Shown: positions 10,677 to 21,224 of the stretch, piece after piece
Layout of the letters: each line of letters starts with the position of its first letter
How positions within the stretch are numbered: the first letter of the stretch is position 1
Source: Ophioceras dolichostomum
Lineage: Eukaryota > Ascomycota > Sordariomycetes > Magnaporthales > Ophioceraceae
Assembly (NCBI GenBank): GCA_003049485.1
Contig: PYST01000410.1
Location: 1-31,110 of the forward strand
Direction: 5' to 3'
DNA: 31,110 nt
Position numbers and translations under genes: made by a program
The notes under the pieces: model-generated
Seen by the model: only the letters and a program-made list of their open reading frames with translations
Database searches by the model: none
Told to the model about the DNA's origin: nothing

Positions 10677-12014
10677 GATTGGGATAGGCAGTCAGGGGCA
10701 GGAATTGTGAGCCTGTTGATGGTCGAAATCTGAGACGGAGAGGTGAGTATCTTCGCCTGTAAATAGAAGAAGCACGAGGTAGGACGAACGACGGTGTAAG
10801 GAGGGTGGGCATCCTGCTATACTAATTAAGATCAACGCCGAAGGTGGGAAGGGGGACGGGCCGGACACGCTTAATGTTATTTCGACGTCATCGTCTGCAT
10901 CTTGTGCAACCGCTCTGGACCGCTGCGGTGGTTTTCAGCCGCAAATTCTTGGGCATACTACTATTTGATGCAGAGAGACTACGACTTTAAGCTTTGAACT
11001 ACCTTGCACGACAGCGAGTCTTGGCGATGACCTACAGGGCAACCTAATGCAGTCTGCTGGTTTTAGTGGCTGGCCGGCCATAGTCTCTAGCTTGCTTAGC
11101 ACATGCATATGGCGAATATGATGATGCGGTCAGATTCTGGGTGGAGGGGATGAGCGGGCATCGGCACCGCGGCGAGTCTTCATTGGGTGGTTAGGAGATG
11201 GGAATGCAATGCAACCATGTCGCGGAGGATTAGAAGCAAGCTGGACTGGAGCGACTGGAGCAAGCGCAAAAAGATGTCCGCGAGAGCATCGGACGCATCA
11301 GTGGTGATGATTGATGATCAGAACCCAAGGCCACAACCAAGGCCACAAGGATTAAGAATGACTAAATATCTTCAAGGTCGGGTTTAGCCCTTTGATCCTC
11401 AGGCAAGAGTCAGTGAAAGGATACCAGCGGAGGGTCAAGCTGGCAGAACGCTTGTCCAGCTCGTTCCAGCCGTACCAGCCTACCGGGTCCTCGAAACCTA
11501 GCCCTAAGAGTTTGGCGGTCATACCTCAAGCTGCGTTGTTGTTTTCACAAGCGCTGCTAACCGCAACAATCAGCGTAGAGCTTTGTCCAGGACTTCAGGG
11601 GAACGCAGGGGTTGGCGACCAGTGCCACAGCTTGTGCCAAAACATGGCCCAGGGTAGGCATAGAAACGAGAAATGTTTTCGCCCTCCTTCTAGGGTGCCG
11701 TTCGTTACCTACGAGGAGACTATGTACTGTAAGGTAGAAGTAAGAAGCCATCCGTCCTCAACCAACCTAACCTAATAACATACAAAAACGATTCGCTCAA
11801 TGAGATCTCCGACGGACTACGTCTAGGTCTGTGGGGTCGACTGAAGAGAAGATGGTATAAACAGGCGCCTGTCCTTGGGACTCATGCCCCGCAAGAACGG
11901 ATATCGAGAGGTAGATAACATGGATGTTAAGTTTATGAAAGTGAACGAAGAGAAAACCCGGCACGAAAAAGTACTTGTACATCTAAACAAGAAAACCGAA
12001 GCAGAAGAGGAATG
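10677..12014. other. Intergenic region, no gene seen
   Basis: About 1.3 kb upstream of the ankyrin-CorA start and downstream of the membrane-protein stop. It must contain the ankyrin-CorA promoter. Small direct repeats occur: CCAAGGCCACAA twice in 11327-11350 and GACTGGAGC twice near 11243-11262. Several short open frames exist on both strands but have no recognisable domain. Confidence 0.55.
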
Positions 12015-13411
12015 CTACGCCAACTCAGCCACCCTCACCGTGCCCTGCAGCTCAACAGGCCCCTTGGTGCCGTAAAGCCCGCCGTCCATCTCCTTCCTCT
12101 CCGCCTTGCTCACCTGCGCCATCTCGGGGCTGACGTAATAAGGGTTGTTGCTGTTGTAGTTTTGTTGGTTCTGGTAGTACGAGTGCCCGTGGCTCGGGTA
12201 CGCCGAGCCGGGGCTCTGCCGGCCGTACGACGCGGCCGACTCGGGACTGTAGCCGTAGGAGCCCCCGTCGTGCGCCGTCGCGAGCGTGGGGCCAGACACG
12301 GTGCTGCTCGGCGACGGCTTGGGCGGCACAGGAGGTGGGAGCCCGTTGCGGTTGCCGGTGCTGGACATGCCGGACCGCGTGTAGGCGTCGTCGTCGCGCT
12401 GTTGAGCTCGTCGCCGTCGCCGGAAGAAGAGGAAGATGCCCAGTCCTAAGAACACCAGCGCCCCCGCTATCGTGCCGACCGCCACGCCGGCCGTCTGGCC
12501 AGGCGTCAGCTTGGTGCTGCCGCCATCGGTCTGTGCCTCTGGCGTGGTCGTGATGGAGCCGGCGGCGCCGGTGCCGGTCTCGGCGGGCATCACGGATGGG
12601 CCGGTCGATGTCGCGCTTGTGGGGGAGGAGGAGGAAGTCGTAGATGCCGAGACAGGGTCGGTCGCGATCCTGCCCTGCAGCGGGAAGGCGAGCCGGATGA
12701 GGGCGATGGACTGTTGCTCGGAGAGGCCCGTGGCCGTCGCCACCGAGAACGACTCCATCGTCGCTACGTTCTTGAGGAACACCTCTGTTGTGGTGCTGAG
12801 CGCGCTGCGACATTGCCTGAGGCCGCCGCCGGCCTCGCAGGACCAGCCGCTGGGGCAGCACCAGGTCTGCGTGTTGGTCACTGCCTTGGTGGAGCCTGAG
12901 GCCGCGATGGTGAGGCTTTGCGTGCAGGCTCGTGTCCAGCCCGACATGCATGCCGTGCCGGGGAAGGCCATGGTGCTAACATCGTCTGGGATGATGGTTC
13001 AGATGTTAGTACAGTTGATTTGCTGTTACGGCTGCTGAATCAAAGTCCGCCAAGGGTGATGAGTGATGAAGAGTTGATGAGCACGGCACTATACTGACTG
13101 AACGCTGTTGTTTGTGGGTAGAAGATGTCGCTGTAACCAGGCGGGTAGCACTCGCTCCTAACGCCGCGAGCACTGTTCGTGTCGATGAAGTCGAAGGCGT
13201 CGCATACGGCGCCGGCTGTCAACCTGCTGGCTGGGAACTGGCAGAGGATGGCGCTTGAGCAGTCGGCTGGTCGCGTGAATGGTGTGGTCTGTGGCCCCAG
13301 TGAGAACGTCTTGGTCGTCACCGCGCCGCCGACGGTGTAGACTGACATCGACACGAAGGGCGTGTAGCCCGTGATAGCCCCGACGCCGCTGCTGCTCGAC
13401 AAGCTTGACAT
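12015..13411 (-). CDS. Single-pass membrane protein with Cys-rich ectodomain
   Basis: Exons 13411-13099 and 12985-12015 join to 427 residues. The intron (13098-12986, 113 bases) has donor GTCAGT, a TACTAAC branch site and acceptor TCCCAG; it is the only donor nearby that keeps frame (AFS-Q read-through does not). The Cys-rich part includes CYPPGYSDIF, PGTACMSGW and WCCPSGWSC, followed by a Ser/Thr/Pro stretch (about 217-265), one membrane segment (about 270-292, AGVAVGTIAGALVFLGLGIF) and a RRRRR stop-transfer at 293-297. The cytosolic tail is rich in Pro and Tyr (LPPPVPPKPSPSS, YYQNQQNYNSNNPYY). No N-terminal signal peptide is evident, so the membrane segment may act as signal anchor. This layout is common in unnamed fungal cell-surface proteins that resemble wall-stress sensors; function unknown. 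Confidence 0.8.
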
Positions 13412-16400
13412 CTTTGCGTCGGCTGGCTGGCTCTCTGTTCTGCTCTGTCAGATTGTGTAGTAGGTATCCTGGTGATGATGCGATGCTCTGCCGCTGCGCC
13501 CTTTCCGCTCCACTCAGGGGCGGCCTAGGAATGGCAGGCTTCGGTGTTGGTACCGCTGTGCAGTCACTGCTATAGTGATATTGTCGTCCTGTGTGTCGTG
13601 GTCTTCGTCGAGGCCTCCTCCTCGTGATCATCCCTCGTCCTGTCGCGTCGTCCTCAGTATCGTTGACCGTCACCCGTCGGTGTGTCCTGACCTGGTGCGG
13701 TGTTGTACGGGCCTGAGAGTGGTGAGTGATCAGCGCCACCTTTAGAGAATCTCGAAATAGTGCGTGGGTAGAGAAGTTGACTGGCTTGTCCTGGGATACT
13801 GTTGGAGGAAAGGATGGAGGAAGGCAAGGAGCAAAAAGCACCGGCCTGCCGTGAAACCAGGAGGGTAGGGCTAGGAGGTCCAGAAGAAGGGGAGAGCGGA
13901 AAGGGGAGTCCGGAGCCATAAATTATCTACCGAATCCTTCGTTTCGAAGAAGTGAGGGACGAGGCCCATCAAGCGCAGAACGCACAACAGCTTGCACACA
14001 GAATAGAGTGGGACTCTGGTTTAGCGGCAAGCACACAAAGCACGGGTCTCCCCTGCCAAGTGGACTGGACATAATGGGAAGGGATCCAGGCACGAACGGG
14101 GCAACACGCACGAAGCAGTGCCGAACGGAAACCTACTATGGAGACCAATGGGTGTCATCAATGGATACCAACATCTTCGGGGTTGCAGCAGGACCCAGCC
14201 TGGTGGCTTGGGAGACGGGGCAAATGTGGTGTTGGCCTGATTTGTGAACCTTGGTAGTACCGGAGGAATCCATCTACTACTATCAGTATCATCAGCGATA
14301 GGAGAGGTGATGACCATCACGTACTACTAGTAGCACGAACCCGCTGTGCAACTCTATCCTGAAAAGGCAGTAGGCATGGTTGGTGGCGGGAAGGTAGGTG
14401 AGAAGGCTCACAGGCAGAACTCTGGAGGCACAGAGTGTTAGAGCAGAAGCTGTTTGTGGGCGCCACAGGTTTGAGTCGTCTTTTCAGGGGGCCAGTCAGA
14501 GAAACATGGTCGTACGCAATCCCGTATGGAATCCCGCACGGAATCCATCCCGAGATTTTCGTCGAGCATCTTTGCTGCCCAAGTTCCCAACAGACCTGTC
14601 CCAGCCATCTTTTCTACAAGGGACGTGAGAAAGCAGAGAACCGTGCGGCTACGCCGTGAGGGCCACGATGATGGTCGCCACGGCACTCCGCGGCGTGGCG
14701 CTTTCTTGCAGTCTGAACTCTGCATCTGGGTCTGAAAATGCAATGCAAATGCGGCGGTCCAATGGATTCTGGCTCTTGGTTGCTTGTCCTGCAGGGAGGC
14801 GGCGTGGAGTTCGTCGCACCATTCTGCGTGCTCGAACACATCAGACGGAACCCCACTCCTCCCACTCGCCTGGGCGGCCTGGCAAGCCCAAAATTCTGTG
14901 CGCACTGCTCAACCTTGTGCTATGTCCTGGAAGTGCCACGGCTAATTCCACAGACCGGATCGTGTCTTTTGCTGTTGGGCTCTCGAATCTTGGATGGGGT
15001 GATGGGATGTCAGGCAGGAGGGCCAAGCTTCGTGGCTCGCTGGTCGCTAGGCGCGTGGCTGAGGAGTTGTCGAAGCCTGTCGGGTTTATCGAACTCTATC
15101 TGGTGCTTTCAAACTTTCCACCTGAGGACCTGCCGGATTCAGTCTGCATGGTCCTTCGAGGGGCAGGTAAGGAGGTAGGGAGGCACAGCACCAAGCCTCC
15201 AGAACATCCAGGGGAGATCCCGCGTTGAGTGTTCGGTGTGTTCGCAGTTGCCCAGACCTTTCGGGGCATGTTTCTTCATGCCGACATGCTTTGTATGTAT
15301 GCCGTTGTTCGATGCCGTTGATTCGTTGTCGCTCATCACCCGGATCCTCCTCATCATAAGGCTAACATCCTTCCCAGCTGGCCAAAGGTCGGCAAATGGG
15401 ACTGGAGTCGCCCGTTGAGGTTTCTACCGAATTGCGTGCTGACATGAGCGGGCCAAGCGGTGGCCCCCCTCTTTCCCTTTTTGGAGATGTGCGGCTCTCA
15501 TTTTCAATTCTTCCCACTCCCTCAAACCATGCGTCCAGTGACCCCTCATGGGATCGCAGCATAGTTAGGGCCTCAAATTTCCCCATTGAATTTCCACAAA
15601 CAAACAGCGTGGTGATTTCTGCCCCTCATGGTCACACACAATCGCCGATGGGGGTCGACGACTGGGCGTCGATAGTGCAATCGAGCGCTTCTGAAGGTGG
15701 GGGTGGCACAGCAGTAGCCCGTGTCTGTGGCTGAAGCGACAAGTGCGCCGCTGTCTGCGACGACTAACCTTGGAACATCAACCTCACTCGTTCTGTCGTC
15801 CTCGTCGCCCGCTTATCGGAGCTATCAGCGTCGTGCGTCCGAACAAGCCGAATGGGGTTGCCACCCAGGCATCTAGCGCCGGCGGCCGACAGAGCCGTGA
15901 AACAGACACAAGAACTGCGCATAGTGGGTGGCTGCCATCCTGCCCTGAGGCAAACTGACTAACCGCGCTCGCGCAAGCTTGGCAGAAAATCTTAGAATGT
16001 CGTTCGTTCGCCAGTGATGATCACCACTACATCACGAGAGTTAATTCCCACTTAGACAAGCCTGAGTCTACTACCTACTTGATTAGGACCCCTGCTTGCT
16101 AACTTGCCAGCCCGACGTGCGCTGGAAGAGGAGGACGGGGGAATGAAGGAGGGGCATATTTGGGATTGAGCCCCATTCCCAACACATCCTCAGATTGTAG
16201 AAAGAGGGATTCGATGGCATTTGATTTTGGAATTGCGGGAGTGATCAGTTTGTCAGTGATGAGAGAGCCGATGCGACGAGATTCCTTCCAAATTGCCACA
16301 CCCCGCCACCGCTACCGGTCCCGAGCCTTCACCGAGCTGATGGACTGAGACGGAAAAACCGGTCATCCGCTCAATTTGCTTCCCCTCCTCCCGACCTTCG

Positions 16401-17900
16401 TGCGCATCGATTCCTCCTTGGTCCTTGTCAATCTTCCTTGCTTCAGATAGCTGGGCGTCGGCTGGGGTTCTCCGCACCGACGACCGCGCCGGGAGGTGAT
16501 GGAGTCGCAGGATCACAAATCCGGTCGCTACTGTCACAGTGTACTGTAGCCCTGTTTGGGCCTAGTCCGTTCAAGGTTGACGTTTCCAGGGGTGGTGCCT
16601 TCCTGTCTGGCCTTATCCTAGTGGCTTGCTCGCTTGCCTACAGCCGTACGGGAACGGCCCGCTTGCTGGGCTTCCGTTGCTGGCGGATACGGACCGCCGG
16701 ACGATGTATTGATGAGCGGCTTATCTCCCGAGCTGCGTCTATCAAGAATCTGCCCAAATGTGTCTGTGTACCTACATAACGTATCCGTATCTACTACAAG
16801 CCTTTGCACTTTCTATGACAGACAAGTGACCCGGAGAGGTAATTGGCGATGACTTTCGGAACCCACGACGTTGCTGATTACCCGACTTCAGCCATAGCAC
16901 ATACAGGGGCAAACCCTTAAGGGAGCGAACATCAAAACACAGCAACGGAATCCCATTATTCACTTCTGACAACTTGAACTGGTGAACCCGGTCCACCAGA
17001 TCAACAAACGAGTATCTAGAATCTAGGCAAACGAACGTGGAAGGTGAGGCCCGCATTCCATTCGGATATCAGCCCTAGCAGTCTTGAGTGGAGAGATATG
17101 GCGCCAAGGAGAACTGCTATCCCCAAGCGCCTCTGGAGTCTCTGGAGCCTCTGGACTCCTAACAACAGGCGGTGGTTCTCCGCAACAAAGGCGCGGCCTG
17201 CAAGGTATCAAGCCTGTAAGCTTGCTCGTCTACTCAAACGGAGCCGAAATCAAGCTGGACGTCCGCTCATGCGTCCTTGTAGTAAGAAGACTAACCGGAG
17301 CCTCGGGCCTCTCATCATTCCACGAGAACATCGCGATGAGCTCGACAAACCAGCCCAAATTCTCGCTAGCAGGGAGCTGTTTGCAAAAGGAAGAAGATTA
17401 CTCATCCCTCTTGACGCCTTAACACTGGCGGGCAGGGCTCGGCACTCTGGGTGCGGCTGATCATGCTATTGTGATTCATCACACACGGGTACAACAGCAC
17501 AGTCCCTTCGCTACTAACTCACAACCGGAAGAGGTGCTTTGCGCGTGACAGAGGGAAAAAGACGGAACTCCTCCGTAGGGGAGTGAGACGCTGGCCTCCG
17601 AAAGTTTCCTGACAGGACTGCCAGTATGGGTTCTTGGATTGCGTAGGCGACAACGCTTTAAGGGAATGCGATAGATGTTGCTAGACTTCTGTGTCAAGGC
17701 TGTGCCCAACAAGTCGGAAGTCGTGTCGGCCATTAATAAGCCTCCGCGCCACCCACGTAACACCCGAATCCCCTGATGGGGTGGACGAACCCGCATCCTA
17801 TACCATCAACATCTTCCTCATCAGCCTGCCAAAGTCTGACGCTAAGGACCCTTCCTCTCCCTGCCTAGCTCTGTCTGCCTCCTCCCCTTCGAGCCTGAGC
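13412..17900. other. Long gene-poor interval
   Basis: About 4.5 kb without a convincing coding region. Open frames up to about 250 codons exist on both strands (for example 13158-13919 minus and 14656-15228 plus), but they overlap each other, have low-complexity or arginine/serine-rich translations, and show no domain, signal or intron-linked continuation. The first few hundred bases must include the promoter and leader of the membrane-protein gene, and the last bases the 3' end of the broken SDR. A small imperfect tandem repeat of CTCTGGAGY type lies at about 17131-17157. Noncoding RNA or decayed mobile DNA is possible, but I see no terminal repeats or transposase-like reading frame. Confidence 0.5.
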
Positions 17901-17973
17901 CTAGACTTCACGCTTAGTGAACAAAAACGCGGACGCGTCTCGGGTGCGCTCCGCCGCCCACGTGGGAAGCACC

Positions 17974-17999
17974 CTCGAGAACACGACCATGTTCTCGAG
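17974..17999. repeat. Perfect 10-base inverted repeat in SDR exon
   Basis: Arms CTCGAGAACA (17974-17983) and TGTTCTCGAG (17990-17999) flank a 6-base spacer. They lie inside the last SDR exon, encoding LENMVVF. A dyad within coding sequence may be chance. Confidence 0.7.
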
Positions 18000-18493
18000 C
18001 CCTCGAGACAGGAGAACCTGGCCGCTCTTGCCGGACAGTACCTGGGCCACTATTACGTCGGCGACCTCGTCAGCCTCCCAAATCCTACCGTAGCGACGAG
18101 TGCGTCGGTCCTTCAGGTCGTTCGCGGTTGCGATGTCCCCGAACAAGGGCGTCCGAGTAATCATGAGGTGGATAATACTTGCATGGTTGCGGCCTGTTAG
18201 CTGCCACGAAGATTCACGAATCACGAATCAAGAATTACGACCTCGGTTGATGATTCTTAGGCGCCTACCTCGTTCGTACGTGCTTCGCGTTGTAGTGATG
18301 CTTCAGCTCCACGCCGAGCCCTTCATGGAAGGCGAGGCAGGCCGCTTTCGTGCACGTGTAGTCGACGAGGCAGGCCACGGCCGCGTAGCTGCTCATGCTC
18401 GCGACAGTGACGAAGTGGCCGTGGTCCGCCTTGGTCATCGCGGGAAGCAGCTCTCTCGCGAGCACGAACAGCGCCATGATGTTTACCTCTAAC

Positions 18494-18515
18494 GTGCGAC
18501 GCGTGTGCGACGCGT
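18494..18515. repeat. 11-base perfect tandem duplication
   Basis: GTGCGACGCGT occurs at 18494-18504 and again at 18505-18515 with no mismatch. Eleven is not a multiple of three, so the second copy shifts the SDR frame and creates the early stop at 18489-18491. Confidence 0.95.
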
Positions 18516-18989
18516 CGCCTCCTCGGTAGACTCCAGCATCGGCTTGGCGATGCCCACGGCGGCGCAGTGCATCACAACTGTCGGACCACGCTCCCCGAGT
18601 TCGCGCCGGATCTTTTCCGCGCCAGCGCGCACAGCTGTGGACGAGCTCACATCTACGTTGTCGGAGAGGGCGTTGGCTGGCTCGGGGAACTGCGTCGACG
18701 GGATGACGATGTCCCACACCACTACCTGGATCCCGCTCTTTGACAGTTCTCGGACTGTCGCCTCGCCGATGCCGCTGCTGCCGCCGGTCACGAGGACGAT
18801 TTCCATGTCCCAGTCCCAGGCGCGAGCCTTTGCGAGGTGATTGTTTGGCGCGCGGTGGTTGAGTAACTTGTTGAGCTGATAGACCAGGGCTCCGATGCCG
18901 ACGGCGCCGACGGTGGCTCGGAAGACAGGGCTCTGCCAGAGCAGCGCGAGGGTGATTAACACCCGCTGATATTGCGTCGTCATCGACAT

Positions 18990-19730
18990 CGTGAGTAAGT
19001 TGTGACATGATTTTCATGAAAGCCGGCCTGAGATGCTCAGGCGCAGCATCTTGAAGAGCGAGTGATGATTCGGTAGACGCAGAGAGGTCACGTAGAAAGA
19101 GATGATTCTAGTACGTCACCTGCTCACCGGGCGGAATACTAATGTGGGAGGCTTGCGACATGGGATGAAAGTTTCTCGCCCTCAAATTATGCGCGACCAG
19201 AGAAGCTGCTACTACTTCGCAAAGGGAACCCGCATGAAGCCAAGCATATCCTTGTAATCCAGTCGGGGAGGTAGGAACACGTGCCGGCCTGTTGGTGGTG
19301 CGTCGGCGACTACGGTCTGCGGGCTAGTTTATTGCCATTCCAGAAAGATCGGACTCGTATTGCCCGAGCCGACGAAGACAAACTACGGACCGGACCGCCT
19401 TGCAAGGGACGTTGTTTCTCATCTCATACTATATTCCTTCCGCCGATAATATAATGAAGCGAGGACTCCGAGGAGCTTTACGAGGACTGGGAAGTGGAAA
19501 AAGAAATATGTGTTTTTACATAACATTGTGGACCCTACATCAGGCTTTCGATATCCTGCAAGCACCTCATAAACAGATCGTCGCCGTCATCTCCCCAGCC
19601 ATAGACGTCAGACGCAGAAACGGAAGGTAAGTCGTCTCGCCAGCCATGGGTATTTAAGCAACGGCCATCCCTCATACGACGCGAAAGAAACAACCAGACC
19701 ACATCCGTCCGTACTACACCCGCCACTGAC
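18990..19730. other. Divergent intergenic region
   Basis: About 0.74 kb between the start of the minus-strand SDR and the start of the plus-strand P-loop relic, so it would act as a shared upstream region. A TATA-like box for the relic lies at its right end. No further coding region is supported. Confidence 0.55.
19649..19657 (+). promoter_or_regulatory. TATA-like box before P-loop relic
   Basis: GGTATTTAAG lies about 75-80 bases upstream of the first ATG (19731), with an AC-rich leader in between. The spacing suits a fungal TATA element, suggesting this promoter may once have been, or may still be, active. Confidence 0.35.
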
Positions 19731-19820
19731 ATGGAGGACGAAACCAGCCAGACCACCGCCATGGAGGACGAAACCAGCCAGACCACCGCCATGGAGGACG
19801 ACACCAGCCAGACCACCGCC
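19731..19820 (+). repeat. 3 x 30-base tandem repeat carrying the start codon
   Basis: Three contiguous 30-base units (19731-19760, 19761-19790, 19791-19820). Units 1 and 2 are identical; unit 3 differs at 19802 (A to C), changing Glu to Asp. Each unit starts with ATG and encodes MEDETSQTTA or MEDDTSQTTA, so the start codon itself is triplicated in frame. Confidence 0.95.
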
Positions 19821-20307
19821 CAGAACCAGCGCCCAGCCATTCATCGCCAAGGCGAACACGATGCACCACAATCGATGACCCCAAGGCCAAACCATGGGAC
19901 GGTGATCGTCCTGAACGGGTACCCCGGCTCAGGAAACAGATGATGCTCAAGCGCGTCAAAAAGATGCTCTCGCTCGTCCTGCCCAACATCATCCACGTGG
20001 TCGACTACCACCAGTTTACTTCTCCTACATCCGTCCCGGACCATACCCTCGAGGAGGATCACCAACTCCCGTGTGGGTGGTGCAGGAGATGTTGAGGGAC
20101 CGCGACCTCATTACGCCTGGTGGCCTTGTCAATGCGGCCAAACTGGAAGGAAAAATTTGGTTCGAAGATGAGTTGGATGTAACTGAAGAGTTGGACATTT
20201 CTGCGGCATCTGTGTTATATCTAGTTGGTCTGTGGTCTCTTTTCGAGGCCTGCTCGAGAGCGAGGCGCTCCGGAATGCAGGATCCATCAACCGGCTGTTG
20301 GGTTTGA
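19731..20307 (+). pseudogene. P-loop kinase-like relic with frameshifts
   Basis: The frame starting at 19731 reads three MEDETSQTTA-type units, a linker, then GTVIVLNGYPGSGNR and a stop at 19941-19943. VIVLNGYPGSG is the beginning of a Walker A motif of small fungal P-loop kinase-like proteins, where GK is expected next. Translation resumes directly in another frame from 19940 (MMLKRVKKMLSLVLP, then NIIHVVDYHQ, like the conserved VDNH-like strand), as if one A were missing at 19934-19936. A second frame change near 20066-20071 leads to WVVQEMLRDRDLITPGGLVN, ending at 20307. I interpret this as a decayed or truncated NTP-binding protein; the sequence after about 20130 resembles nothing I know. 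Sequencing error is an alternative for each shift, but two in 140 bases favour decay. Confidence 0.5.
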
Positions 20308-20822
20308 TCTTCTGGCGATTGGGTCTAGTACTAGTGTATAGGTAGGTGACCTCACCTTCCCTTTGAGCTGTTCGATGACTTACAACAGAGCTAGCAGCTG
20401 TGTTACTGCAAGAAACGACCGGACAACTGTTAAACCGCCCTGTACATGACCTAATTAGCATAATATTTTCAGCCTCATGTCAGCTGTACTCGAGATCCCC
20501 TGTGTAACTATCGCCCCAGATCGAAGTTACTCAACTGACATCTAATAGCTGAAAATGTCACTCACGGACACTCACTCAAACCATTGCTGCGGCAACGCGT
20601 GAGCGCCAAAGACTGTGATCGACTGGACTGGCAGTGGAAGAACATGTACTTAAATTCTCTCCTGATTCGTCACCTTGTCGCCCCACCTCGTCTTCTTTCT
20701 TCCTGTTCCACGCCAACAATACATCAAAAAGAGCAACGTTGAGCACACCTGTTCGTTAAACCGCGCATCTCAAGCACCAGAACGATCTCTAGGCTACAAT
20801 CGAACCCTCTACACCGTTCCTT
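20308..20822. other. Intergenic region with likely promoter
   Basis: About 0.5 kb. TATAGGTAGG lies at 20337-20346. Toward the right an AT-rich element (TACTTAAATT, about 20647-20656) precedes a CT-rich stretch (CGTCTTCTTTCTTCCTG, about 20690-20706), a common arrangement at fungal transcription starts, suggesting a plus-strand promoter for the genes that follow. Confidence 0.4.
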
Positions 20823-21224
20823 GTGTATCTGCCCAATCAGTCGTCGACTGTCATAGAATGGCTTTCTCCACTGGGATACGACACGGCTAGGGACGGTGAC
20901 AGCAATGAAGCCGAAGTTGGCCTCCTCCTTATCCGAGACCAGATTCGCAGACGCTCTAGCCTAAGTCTGCTGAACGTCGAAACAGATGACAAATCTGTCA
21001 AGCTGGCCTTCATCCCAGAACAGCTTCAGGAGCACCACATGCGTGCGTCGACAAAACTGTCCGACTACGACCTTGAGAAGATCAACGGCCTCAACCGCCT
21101 AATTTTTGAATGGATCCGCGAGGGTGGCGAATTCCCCCACGTTCACGGATCTACGCTGAGGACCGATCCAGCCGGCCCGTCGCGCCAGTTGTGGAAGTCT
21201 TTGCTCTCAGAATCATCACGATGA
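20823..21224 (+). CDS. Small ORF of unknown function, start uncertain
   Basis: The open frame carries VIEWLSPLGYDTARDG, RDQIRRRSSLSLLNVE and KLSDYDLEKINGLNRLIFEW, an ordinary-looking, helix-rich protein of up to 133 residues. I do not recognise a family. There is no ATG near its left end: the first in-frame ATG is at 21039 (62 residues), while a well-placed ATG at 20858 opens a different frame that stops at 20890 after 10 codons. An unrecognised intron or another frameshift could link them. Its TGA (21222-21224) overlaps the next gene's ATG (21221) as ATGA. A coding role is possible but not firm. Confidence 0.3.
   Translation: MYLPNQSSTVIEWLSPLGYDTARDGDSNEAEVGLLLIRDQIRRRSSLSLLNVETDDKSVKLAFIPEQLQEHHMRASTKLSDYDLEKINGLNRLIFEWIREGGEFPHVHGSTLRTDPAGPSRQLWKSLLSESSR

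Larger units (their letters stand above)
17901..18989 (-). pseudogene. Membrane-anchored SDR, frame broken by 11-base duplication
   Basis: The ATG at 18989 starts a short-chain dehydrogenase/reductase with a hydrophobic N-terminus (about residues 10-40), the NAD(P) motif TGGSSGIG at 68-75 and HCAAVG in place of the usual NNAG. Translation then ends at TAG 18489-18491 after 166 residues. In another frame the rest of the family follows at once: RTLEVNIMALFVLARELL, the catalytic Ser in ASMSSY and YTCTK (Tyr-x-x-x-Lys). An intron 18268-18178 (donor GTAGGC, branch GCTAAC, acceptor CATGCAAG) joins VRT to SIIHLMITRTPLFG, and the last exon ends at 17901. The shift coincides exactly with a perfect 11-base tandem repeat at 18494-18515; with one copy the arithmetic gives an uninterrupted 328-residue SDR. 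It is therefore a pseudogene, a null allele or a sequencing error. Everything else, including splice sites and catalytic residues, looks intact, which suggests a recent event. Confidence 0.8.

Noticed and set aside
13158..13919. 253-codon open frame on the minus strand overlapping the membrane-protein start
   Set aside because: It runs in a different frame through exon 1 and the leader of a better-supported gene, and its translation is Arg/Pro/Ser-rich with no domain.
14656..15228. 190-codon plus-strand open frame in the gene-poor interval
   Set aside because: It overlaps other open frames on both strands, has no recognisable motif, and its start context is unremarkable. Nothing separates it from chance in GC-rich DNA.
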